Source: Paracoccaceae bacterium
GTDB taxonomy: Bacteria > Pseudomonadota > Alphaproteobacteria > Rhodobacterales > Rhodobacteraceae
Direction of reading: 5' to 3'
NCBI GenBank assembly: GCA_024304875.1
Contig: JAMWZF010000008.1
Location: 16,651-24,919 of the forward strand
Length of the DNA stretch: 8,269 nt
In this document: positions 1-6,214 of the stretch, piece by piece
Layout: each line of letters starts with the position of its first letter
Numbering within the stretch: the stretch's first letter is position 1
The notes under the pieces: generated by a model
What the model was told of the DNA's origin: nothing
Databases searched by the model: none
Seen by the model: only the letters and a program-made list of their open reading frames with translations
Position numbers and translations under genes: made by a program

Positions 1-867
1 CAGCACCCCCTGGGCCAGCTGGAGACCGTGCTCTCCCGCCGTCCCCTGCCGGTGCTGGTGGAAAAGCCCGTCTTCACCGACCCCGCCGATGCGCCCCGGA
101 TCGAGGCGCTGATCGCCTCCGCCCCCGCGCCGGTCTGGGTCGCGATGGAGTACCGCTACATGCCGCCCATCGCCGCCTTCCTGAAGGAGGCGCTGGAGGC
201 CACCGGCGGCGTGAAGATGCTGACCATCCGCGAGCACCGCTATCCCTTCCTGCCCAAGGTCGGCCACTGGAACCGGTTCAACGCCAACACCGGCGGCACC
301 TTCGTCGAGAAGTGCTGCCATTTCTTCGACCTCATGCGCCTGTGCCTGCGGTCCGAGCCGGTGCGCATCATGGCCTCGGGCGGGCAGGCGGTGAACCATC
401 TGGGCGAGAGCTACGGCGGGCAGGTCCCCGACGTCTTCGACCACGGCTACGTCATCGTCGATTTCGCCAGCGGGGCGCGGGCGATGCTGGAGCTCTGCAT
501 GTTCGCCGAAGGCTCGCGCTACCAGGAAGAGATCAGCGCCGTCGGCCCGGACGGCAAGCTGGAAGTCATGGTGCCGGGGCCGCTGCGTTTCTGGCCCGAA
601 CACCTCGGCCCGCTGCCGGTGGCGCAACTGATCCGCTCGCCCCGCGCGCCCATGGGCCCGCAGGACATCGCCGTGCCGGTGGACCCCGAGCTGCTGGCCG
701 CCGGGGATCACAACGGATCGACCTACTACCAGCACCGCCACTTCCTGTCCCTCGTCCGGGGCGAGCGCGATGCGCCGGAGGTGTCCCTGCACGATGGACT
801 CATGGCGGTGCGGATGGGGCAGGCGGCGCAGCGTTCGATGACAACCGGGCAGGCGGTGGACCTGTAA
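1..867 (+). CDS. Gfo/Idh/MocA-family NAD(P)-dependent oxidoreductase, C-terminal part (5' end outside window)
   Basis: The frame is open from base 1, so the gene begins upstream; the GTG at 28 is internal. The NAD(P)-binding Rossmann half is mostly missing. What remains starts just before the family signature Glu-Lys-Pro (bases 61-69), whose Lys is catalytic, and continues into the alpha/beta substrate-binding domain. A Gly-Gly-Thr-Phe segment leads into His (319-321) and Asp (328-330), matching the family's DxxxHxxD catalytic motif, although the residue four before the His is Glu (307-309) rather than the usual Asp. Family members oxidise or reduce sugars, inositols and related polyols or carbonyl compounds. 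It is followed 12 nt later by the flavin monooxygenase, so it probably acts on the same substrate or its product, for example by reducing an aldehyde or ketone released by oxygenation. The family call is secure; the substrate is unknown. Confidence 0.9.
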   Translation, partial: QHPLGQLETVLSRRPLPVLVEKPVFTDPADAPRIEALIASAPAPVWVAMEYRYMPPIAAFLKEALEATGGVKMLTIREHRYPFLPKVGHWNRFNANTGGTFVEKCCHFFDLMRLCLRSEPVRIMASGGQAVNHLGESYGGQVPDVFDHGYVIVDFASGARAMLELCMFAEGSRYQEEISAVGPDGKLEVMVPGPLRFWPEHLGPLPVAQLIRSPRAPMGPQDIAVPVDPELLAAGDHNGSTYYQHRHFLSLVRGERDAPEVSLHDGLMAVRMGQAAQRSMTTGQAVDL

Positions 868-874
868 GGGAGGA
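868..874 (+). promoter_or_regulatory. Ribosome binding site of the flavin monooxygenase gene
   Basis: GGGAGGA lies directly after the TAA of the upstream oxidoreductase and 5 nt before the ATG at 880. It supports that start and indicates co-transcription of the two genes. Confidence 0.75.
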
Positions 875-879
875 TACCC

Positions 880-2034
880 ATGACGATCGTTCCGATAACC
901 TCACCCGACCTCGATGCCTCCGAGGTTTCGTGGTTCGCCGCCCTCTGCTCGGACGACTACCGCTTTCTTGGCCAGCCCGACGGCGACCTGCGGTCGAGCT
1001 GGGAGCATTGCTCCACGATCCTGAAGACCGCCGAGGCGCAGGGCTTCCGCAACATCCTCTGCCCCTCGTCCTACCAGGTGGGGCAGGACACCCTCAGCTT
1101 CGTCGCCGGCTGCGCCCCTATCACCGAGCGCATCAACATGCTGGCCGCCGTGCGCTGCGGCGAGATGCAGCCGATCATGCTGGCCCGGACCCTGGCGACC
1201 CTCGACCACATGCTGAAGGGCCGGCTGACGGTAAACATCATCTCGTCGGACTTCCCCGGCCAGAAGGAGCCCTCGCCCTACCGCTACCAGCGCAGCCGAG
1301 AAGTGGTGGAGATCCTCAAGCAGGCCTGGACGCAGGACGAGATCACCTACAAGGGCGAGGTCTACGACTTCGCGGGCCTGACCACCGACCCGGCGAAGCC
1401 CTACCAGACCGGCGGGCCGCTCCTCTATTTCGGGGGTTATTCCCCGGACGCCCTCGAACTCTGCGGCCAGCATTGCGACGTCTACCTGATGTGGCCGGAA
1501 AAGGAGGAGGACCTGGCGGACCGGATGCGCGCGGTGAACGCCGTGGCGGAACGATACGACCGGACCCTCGACTACGGCCTCCGCGTCCACGTCATCGTCC
1601 GCGACACGGAAGCAGAGGCCCGAGAGTACGCCGACCACCTCGTCAGCAAGCTGGACGACGAATACGGCAGGCTCATCCGCGACCGGGCGCATGATTCCAC
1701 CTCCCTCGGCGTCTCGCACCAGGCCCGTGCGCGGGAGCTGGCGGACGAATACGGCTACGTCGAACCCCACCTCTGGACCGGGATCGGCCGGGCGCGGTCG
1801 GGCTGCGGCGCGGCGCTGGTGGGGTCCGCCGACCAGGTGCTGTCCAAGATCGAGACCTACCGCAAGATGGGCATGCGGTCCTTCATCTTCTCGGGCTATC
1901 CGCACCTCGAGGAATGCGAGCACTTCGGCCGGCTGGTGCTGCCGGAGCTCAAGACCTGCTCGCTCCCCCATGCCTATGGCCGGGTGCCCAAGGGCGTGCC
2001 GCAGACGCCGCTGGGGCAGGGGCCTCGCCGATAG
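880..2034 (+). CDS. LLM-class flavin-dependent monooxygenase, SsuD (alkanesulfonate monooxygenase)-like
   Basis: This 384-residue protein belongs to the bacterial luciferase-like TIM-barrel family and resembles SsuD along its length. Matching segments are AVRCGEMQP (90-98, SsuD AVRPGLMQP), GRLTVNIISSD (114-124), PLLYFGGYS (180-188), RVHVIVRDT (235-243), LWTGIGRARSG (298-308) and FSGYPHLEE (337-345). From remembered SsuD knowledge, the equivalents of Arg226, His228, Arg297 and Tyr331 are present as Arg235, His237, Arg306 and Tyr340. The Cys54 region differs (CPSSYQVGQD, 61-70) and has no Cys at the equivalent site. Such enzymes use FMNH2 from a separate reductase and O2 to cleave C-S bonds or insert oxygen. 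No reductase is seen nearby. The basic, proline-rich C-terminal tail after about residue 360 extends past the SsuD core. Its pairing with a Gfo/Idh oxidoreductase recalls oxidative desulfonation routes, where the monooxygenase releases sulfite and an aldehyde is then reduced; this is inference. Other LLM reactions are possible. Confidence 0.88.
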   Translation: MTIVPITSPDLDASEVSWFAALCSDDYRFLGQPDGDLRSSWEHCSTILKTAEAQGFRNILCPSSYQVGQDTLSFVAGCAPITERINMLAAVRCGEMQPIMLARTLATLDHMLKGRLTVNIISSDFPGQKEPSPYRYQRSREVVEILKQAWTQDEITYKGEVYDFAGLTTDPAKPYQTGGPLLYFGGYSPDALELCGQHCDVYLMWPEKEEDLADRMRAVNAVAERYDRTLDYGLRVHVIVRDTEAEAREYADHLVSKLDDEYGRLIRDRAHDSTSLGVSHQARARELADEYGYVEPHLWTGIGRARSGCGAALVGSADQVLSKIETYRKMGMRSFIFSGYPHLEECEHFGRLVLPELKTCSLPHAYGRVPKGVPQTPLGQGPRR

Positions 2035-2172
2035 GCCGGGCAGCCAGTTGACACCGGCGAGATAGTTCACAAAGGTAACAGTCTAGGTGCCGCCGCGCGC
2101 GGCCCCGGCGGGAGAGGAGCCTCGCCGCACGTCCGGGCTGTCCGGGACGAAGACACCTTTGGGAGGACCACC
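2035..2172 (+). promoter_or_regulatory. Intergenic leader with candidate promoter and operator for the TRAP/P450 genes
   Basis: This is the longest non-coding stretch in the window. Bases 2048-2085 are clearly AT-richer than their surroundings. TTGACA at 2048-2053 is a perfect sigma-70 type -35 hexamer. No good -10 lies at 17 nt (AAAGGT at 2071); the best nearby match is GGTAAC at 2074-2079 with a long 20-nt spacer, so the promoter call is tentative. An imperfect dyad (2060-2084) overlaps the presumed -10. Farther down, CCGCCG (2090-2095) can pair with CGGCGG (2106-2111), a short leader stem that could arise by chance at this GC content. A strong ribosome binding site, GGGAGGA at 2161-2167, lies 5 nt before the ATG at 2173. 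Confidence 0.4.
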
Positions 2173-3192
2173 ATGACCACATTTCTGAAAAGCACCGCCC
2201 TCGCGGCCCTGCTTGCCACCACCGGCGGCGCCGCCTTCGCGGTCGAGCTGCGCCTGTCCGTCGAAACCCCGCCGGGCCACGTCCGCAACCTCGCCGCAGA
2301 GCGGTGGGCCGAGCTGATCGAGGAGAAATCCGGCGGCGAGATCACCGTCGAGGTCTTCCCCTCGGGCCAGCTCTACAAGTCCGCCGACGCGATCCGGGCG
2401 CTGGCCTCGGGCGCGCTCGACATGTCGATCCAGGCCTCGCCGACCCTCAGCCAGTTCGAGCCGAACCTCTCCGTCATCACCCTGCCGGTGTTCTTCGGCG
2501 CGACGCGCGAGGACGTCCGCGAGATCCTCGACGGCCCGCTCGGCGACGAGCTGTGGGACATGGTCGCCGCCAAGGGCATCGTCGTGCCCGAAGGCGGGCA
2601 TTTCGAGTTCGCCCCGAACAACTCCGCCTACACGGTCGAGAGTGTCCCGGTGAATAGCTACGCCGACCTCGCCGGCGTGAAACTCGCCACCCCGCCCTCG
2701 CCGGTGGTCGTCGCGATCATGCAGGAAATGGGCGCCGCGCCGCAGGCCACGCCGCGGACCGAGATCGTCCTGCAGCTGACCCAGGGCCAGATCGACGGCA
2801 TGGGCTCGGTCACCGACCTCACCATCTCGGGCGGCAAGCTCTGGGAAGCCGGCATCACCCACGCCTTCGCCGACAACGCCGGCTGGGGGGTCTACATCCC
2901 GCTGGTGTCGCAGCGCACGCTGGACGGGCTGTCCGAAGAGGACGCCGCCATCGTGCAGGACAGCTGGTCCGAAGTCGTCGGCTGGGCCCGCGAGTATTCG
3001 GCCGAGGAACTGGCCGGCGCCCGCGCGATGAACGAGGAGAACGGCATCACCTATGTCGATCCCTCCGAGGAGGAGATCGCCGCCATGCGCGAGCAGATGA
3101 TCGCCGCGCAGGACGCCATCGTCGAGCAGGGCGGCATGAACGCCGACTTCGTCGCCCGCGTGGGTGAGGCGCTGAACGGCAGCGGCAGCTAA
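2173..3192 (+). CDS. dctP: TRAP transporter substrate-binding protein, DctP family
   Basis: This 339-residue periplasmic receptor has an N-terminal Sec signal peptide: Lys6, a hydrophobic Ala/Leu run, and likely cleavage after AAFA (20-23). The mature part follows the DctP pattern: a first beta strand VELRLS, an amphipathic helix (about 38-52), EITVEVFPSGQLY (56-68), AIRALASGALDMSI (73-86), and LAGVKLATPPSPVVVAIMQEMGA (166-188, in two parts LAGVKLATPP and SPVVVAIMQEMGA), then LTQGQIDG (202-209). It captures a small solute and hands it to the DctQM permease encoded just downstream. DctP is a family name here; the ligand is not C4-dicarboxylate by evidence. Unusually, the near-invariant arginine of the K-[IL]-R motif (Arg147 in sialic-acid SiaP) is Ala172, and the usual DGQENP after the QxGxxDG helix is replaced by DGMGSV. 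The ligand may therefore not be bound through a carboxylate. A GGGAGGA ribosome binding site supports the start. Confidence 0.93.
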   Translation: MTTFLKSTALAALLATTGGAAFAVELRLSVETPPGHVRNLAAERWAELIEEKSGGEITVEVFPSGQLYKSADAIRALASGALDMSIQASPTLSQFEPNLSVITLPVFFGATREDVREILDGPLGDELWDMVAAKGIVVPEGGHFEFAPNNSAYTVESVPVNSYADLAGVKLATPPSPVVVAIMQEMGAAPQATPRTEIVLQLTQGQIDGMGSVTDLTISGGKLWEAGITHAFADNAGWGVYIPLVSQRTLDGLSEEDAAIVQDSWSEVVGWAREYSAEELAGARAMNEENGITYVDPSEEEIAAMREQMIAAQDAIVEQGGMNADFVARVGEALNGSGS

Positions 3193-3200
3193 GCAACATT

Positions 3201-3230
3201 GGGCCCGCCCCGGAACGGCGGGGCGGGTCC
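3201..3230 (+). other. Intercistronic hairpin between binding-protein and permease genes
   Basis: Bases 3201-3212 pair with 3219-3230 in a 12-bp, almost all-GC stem with one G-U pair (3203 with 3228) and a 6-nt loop (3213-3218). It begins 8 nt after the dctP stop. No T-run follows, so it is not a classic intrinsic terminator, and the downstream genes have no obvious promoter of their own. Such stems often protect the 3' end of binding-protein mRNA or partly attenuate read-through, which would give more receptor than permease. The structure is seen; the role is inferred. Confidence 0.6.
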
Positions 3231-3248
3231 GACCTCCGAGGCAGGCAG

Positions 3249-3764
3249 ATGATTCCCCGCATTCTCGAGATATGGACAAGGGTCGAGACGGTCCTGATCG
3301 GCCTCGCGATCCTCGCCGCGCTCGCCATATTCCTTGGCGGCGGGCTGGTGCGCATCCTCGCGCCCGCCTACGCGGTCGATTGGGCGGTCGAGGTGGCGCT
3401 CTATTTCATCATCTGGGCGACAGTCCTGTCGGGGTCGTCCCTTGTGGCCGAGGGGCGGCACATAAGGACCGAGATCGTGGTCGCCAACCTGCCGCCCCGC
3501 GCGGCGAACCTGCTTGGTTGGGCGATGACGGCGCTGTCGACAGGGTTCATCGTCGCCATGCTGGTCTACGGCTGGCAGGCCTTCCAGTTCGCGCTGCTGC
3601 TGGACGAACGCTCCGCCTCGTCCCTGCGGGCCCAGCAGGGCTATGCCGTCTTCCTCGCCCTGCCGGTCGGCATGGCACTGATCCTCGGCCGGGTGGGGCT
3701 GATGCTGCTCGACGGCCAGCGCCCCTTCACCGGCGGCACCACGCTGCCCGAGCGGGGAGAATAG
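3249..3764 (+). CDS. dctQ: TRAP transporter small permease, DctQ family
   Basis: This 171-residue membrane protein has the four-helix plan of DctQ subunits: hydrophobic segments at about 13-33, 46-66, 90-112 and 131-153. The loop after the second helix, VAEGRHIRTEIV (66-77), matches the family's typical (E)xGxHIRxD/E segment. The start ATG has a GAGG (3238-3241) 7 nt upstream. It assembles with the large permease encoded 3 nt downstream into the cytoplasmic-membrane transporter that is driven by a sodium ion gradient in characterised systems. Length and position between dctP and dctM fit a normal tripartite operon. Sequence is poorly conserved in this family, so the call rests on topology, the loop motif and context. 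Confidence 0.88.
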   Translation: MIPRILEIWTRVETVLIGLAILAALAIFLGGGLVRILAPAYAVDWAVEVALYFIIWATVLSGSSLVAEGRHIRTEIVVANLPPRAANLLGWAMTALSTGFIVAMLVYGWQAFQFALLLDERSASSLRAQQGYAVFLALPVGMALILGRVGLMLLDGQRPFTGGTTLPERGE

Positions 3765-3767
3765 CGC

Positions 3768-5045
3768 ATGGACGCCCTCATCGGCCTCGTCGGGATGCTC
3801 GTCCTCATGGCGCTGGGCGCGCCGATCTTCGTCGCCCTCGGCACCGCCGCGCTGGTGATGATCGCCGTCGAGGGCCGTCCCCTTCTGGACGCCGCCGCGC
3901 ACACGGTCTCCGGCATCAACTCCGCCACCTTCCTCGCCGTGCCCTTCTTCGTCATGGCGGCGACCTTCATGCAGAAGGGCGGCATCGCCCGCATCATCAT
4001 CGAGGCGGCGGAGACCTGGGTGGGGCACTTCCGCGGCGGCCTCGGCCTCGTCGCCGTCATCGCCACCACGCTCTTCGCCGCGATCTCCGGCTCCTCGGTC
4101 GTGACCGCCATGGCGATGGGCACCTTCCTGATCCCCGCCATGGTCGCGCGGGGCTATGACCGGCCCTTCGCCCTCGGCCTGGTCGGCGCCTCGGGGACCC
4201 TCGGCATCCTGATCCCGCCCTCCCTGTCGATGATTCTCTACGGCCTCATCGCCGAGCAGTCGGTGCCGCGCCTCTTCCTCGCCGGGGTCGTCCCCGGCCT
4301 GATGCAGGCAGGCCTTCTGGCGGCCTGGGTGGTGTTCTACTCGCGCCGCAAGGGCTATGCCTCGGGCCAGCGGGCCACGCGCGAGGAGTTCGTTCAGAAG
4401 AACCTCCGCGCCCTGCCGGCCATCGGCATCCCGATCTTCGTCTTCGCCAGCATCTACACCGGCTATGCCACGGTCACCGAAAGCGCCGGCGTCGCGGCCC
4501 TCGCCTCGGTCTTCATCGCTCTCACGGTCTACCGCGAGGTCACCTGGCGCGACATCTTCCCGATGGCGACCGAGGCGATGCGTGCGGCCTCCGCCGTGAC
4601 CTTCATCGTGATGTTCGCCCTGCTCTTCGCGCACTGGATCACCGGTTCGGGCGTGCCGACCGACCTCGTCAACCTCGCCACCCGGTGGGACCTCGAGCCC
4701 TGGCAGTTCCTGCTGGCGCTCAACGTCATGATGATCATCCTCGGCATGTTCCTCGACGCCGTCGCAGTCATGCTGATCGTCACGCCGATCGTGCTGCCGC
4801 TGCTGGACACCCTCGGCATCGACCCCGTCCACTTCGGCATCGTGCTGATCGTGAACATGGAGATCGCGTTCCTCACGCCCCCCATCGGGCTGAACCTCTT
4901 CGTCCTCTCCACCATCGCCCGCGCGCCGATGTCCGAGGCGGTTCGGGGCATGCTGCCCTTCGTCGCCATCATGGCCTGCTTCCTCATCCTCATCACCTAT
5001 GTCCCGGAGATCACCCTATGGCTGCCGAACACGCTGATGAACTGA
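3768..5045 (+). CDS. dctM: TRAP transporter large permease, DctM family
   Basis: This 425-residue polytopic membrane protein has the usual DctM length and about twelve hydrophobic segments. Hallmarks are an early GAPIFVALG (17-25), SGSS (107-110) followed by a helix, GTLGILIPPS (143-152), VTESAGVAAL (236-245), GMFLDAVAVM (326-335) with TPIVLP (339-344), and LTPPIGLNLFV (369-379). This subunit forms the solute and sodium pathway in characterised TRAP systems. The ATG lies 3 nt after the dctQ stop, with GGGGAGA (3754-3760) inside the end of dctQ as its ribosome binding site. Its last 28 nt overlap the start of the P450 gene, so transporter and P450 are likely translated from one message. Confidence 0.95.
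   Translation: MDALIGLVGMLVLMALGAPIFVALGTAALVMIAVEGRPLLDAAAHTVSGINSATFLAVPFFVMAATFMQKGGIARIIIEAAETWVGHFRGGLGLVAVIATTLFAAISGSSVVTAMAMGTFLIPAMVARGYDRPFALGLVGASGTLGILIPPSLSMILYGLIAEQSVPRLFLAGVVPGLMQAGLLAAWVVFYSRRKGYASGQRATREEFVQKNLRALPAIGIPIFVFASIYTGYATVTESAGVAALASVFIALTVYREVTWRDIFPMATEAMRAASAVTFIVMFALLFAHWITGSGVPTDLVNLATRWDLEPWQFLLALNVMMIILGMFLDAVAVMLIVTPIVLPLLDTLGIDPVHFGIVLIVNMEIAFLTPPIGLNLFVLSTIARAPMSEAVRGMLPFVAIMACFLILITYVPEITLWLPNTLMN
5006..5010 (+). promoter_or_regulatory. Ribosome binding site that sets the P450 start inside dctM
   Basis: GGAGA lies inside the dctM coding sequence, 7 nt before the ATG at 5018. The P450 reading frame stays open far upstream (to at least 4685), so this site and the absence of P450-like sequence before it fix the start at 5018. 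Confidence 0.65.
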
Positions 5046-6214
5046 CGCGGCCCGACGCCGCATGGGACCCGGCGGCGCCGGAGGTGCAGGCGGATTACCC
5101 GGCGGCCCTCGCCCGGCTGCGGGAGGAGGCTCCGGTCGCCTGGTCCGACCGCTGGGGCGGGTTCTTTACCCTGACCCGCTACGCCGACGTCGTCGCGGCG
5201 AGCCGCGATCCCGAGACCTTCACCGCGACCAAGATGACCGTGATCCCGTCGTCCCCCCGCAAGGGCCTGCCGCGCCTGCCGCTGCAGAAGGACCCGCCGG
5301 AGAGCGACCGGTACCGCAAGGCGCTGAACGCCTCGTTCAAGCTGAACAAGATCAGGACCTTCGAGGCGCCCCTGCGCGAGATGGCCTCCAAGCTGATGGA
5401 CGACCTGCTGGCCAAGGGCGGCCCTGTCGAAATCGCCACCGGCCTCGTCGAGCCGTTCACCCAGGGCTCCCTCGGCATCCTCGTCGGCCTCGACCCCGAG
5501 GAGGCGATGGAGGTCGGTCGCCTCAGCCATGCCTATGTCGAGAAGGTGCAGGGCGAGGATCTGCCCGGCGCGGGCGAGTTGTCCCGCCAGGTCGACGGCT
5601 TCGCCGAGCGGCTGGTGGCGGATCGGGTGGCGCGCCTGCGCGATCCCGAGACGGACATCGTCTCCAGCCTCATGGCCCACGACGCCGCCTTCACCCACGA
5701 GGAACTGGCCGGCATGGTCCGCCTCATGCTGATCGGCGGGCACGTGGTGCCGCGCAACTTCCTCTGCTCGATCGCCTGGCACCTTGCCACCCACCCCGAT
5801 CACGCCGCCGGCCTGAAGGACGGCAGCCTCGCCCAGGGGCCGTTCATCGAGGAACTGCTCCGCTTCTACCCCGCCAACCAGGCGCTGGTGCGGGTGGCGA
5901 CGCGGGACACCGAGATCGGCGGCACGCCCATCCCCAAGGGCACGCCCGTCGCGCTGAACTTCCTGAGCGCGAACCGCGACGCCAACGTCTTCGACGACCC
6001 CGAGACCTTCATCCCGGACCGCAGCCCCAACCGGCACATTGCCTTCGGCATCGGCCCGCACATGTGCCTCGGCCTCGCGCTGGCCAAGCTGCAGGCGCAG
6101 GCCATCATCGACACGCTCCTGACGGCGCCCAGGCTGGAGATGATCGGACGGCCCACCTTCGCCCGCTGGACTGAATACGGCGTGACCAAGCTGACCCTGG
6201 ACCTCTCGGCCTAG
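5018..6214 (+). CDS. Cytochrome P450, soluble bacterial type, with atypical I-helix
   Basis: Starting at ATG 5018 the protein has 398 residues, normal for a soluble bacterial P450, with no membrane anchor. The heme-binding loop FGIGPHMCLG (343-352) fits FGxGxHxCxG, with Cys350 as the iron ligand. The K-helix ExxR is Glu279-Leu-Leu-Arg282. The helix-C region has DPPESDRYRK (92-101), like the common DPPEHxRxRR. Near the end PET-F-PDR (328-334) is the usual meander segment. The I-helix reads LIGGHVVPRNF (238-248) where the family has (A/G)Gx(D/E)T: both the acid and the threonine are valine (243, 244). The fold and heme site are intact, so this is not an obvious pseudogene, but oxygen activation may be unusual. 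It would normally need a ferredoxin and reductase; none is in the window. Coupling to dctM suggests it acts on the imported compound or its product. It ends overlapping the opposite-strand gene by 4 nt. CYP family not assigned. Confidence 0.95.
   Translation: MAAEHADELTRPDAAWDPAAPEVQADYPAALARLREEAPVAWSDRWGGFFTLTRYADVVAASRDPETFTATKMTVIPSSPRKGLPRLPLQKDPPESDRYRKALNASFKLNKIRTFEAPLREMASKLMDDLLAKGGPVEIATGLVEPFTQGSLGILVGLDPEEAMEVGRLSHAYVEKVQGEDLPGAGELSRQVDGFAERLVADRVARLRDPETDIVSSLMAHDAAFTHEELAGMVRLMLIGGHVVPRNFLCSIAWHLATHPDHAAGLKDGSLAQGPFIEELLRFYPANQALVRVATRDTEIGGTPIPKGTPVALNFLSANRDANVFDDPETFIPDRSPNRHIAFGIGPHMCLGLALAKLQAQAIIDTLLTAPRLEMIGRPTFARWTEYGVTKLTLDLSA
6211..6214. other. Shared CTAG: stop codons of two convergent genes
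   Basis: TAG at 6212-6214 ends the P450 on the + strand, and the complement of 6211-6213 is the TAG ending the transglutaminase-like gene on the - strand. The 4-base palindrome serves both. There is no room for a terminator between the genes, so each transcript must run into the other gene. Confidence 0.9.

Noticed and set aside
312..1694. 460-codon open frame on the + strand
   Set aside because: Overlaps two well-supported genes in another frame; Arg/Pro/Gly/Ala-rich with no domain.
901..2070. 389-codon open frame on the - strand
   Set aside because: It lies opposite the flavin monooxygenase; its product is low-complexity (His, Arg, Gly, Val rich) without a fold motif, as expected from antisense frames in GC-rich genes.
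2130..2150. Short inverted repeat CGTCC...GGACG before the dctP ribosome binding site
   Set aside because: Only 5 bp with a 10-nt loop; expected by chance at this GC content.
2083..3279. 398-codon open frame on the - strand
   Set aside because: Opposite the TRAP receptor gene, no recognisable domain, skewed Asp/Gly/Arg composition; a shadow of codon bias.
3189..4832. 547-codon open frame on the - strand
   Set aside because: Longest open frame in the window, but antisense to dctQ and dctM, with a Glu/Asp/His/Arg-rich product that mirrors membrane-protein codons; no start context or domain.
4685..5017. Upstream extension of the P450 frame
   Set aside because: The frame is open but translates to Arg/His/Pro-rich sequence inside dctM; P450-like sequence and a ribosome binding site begin at 5018.
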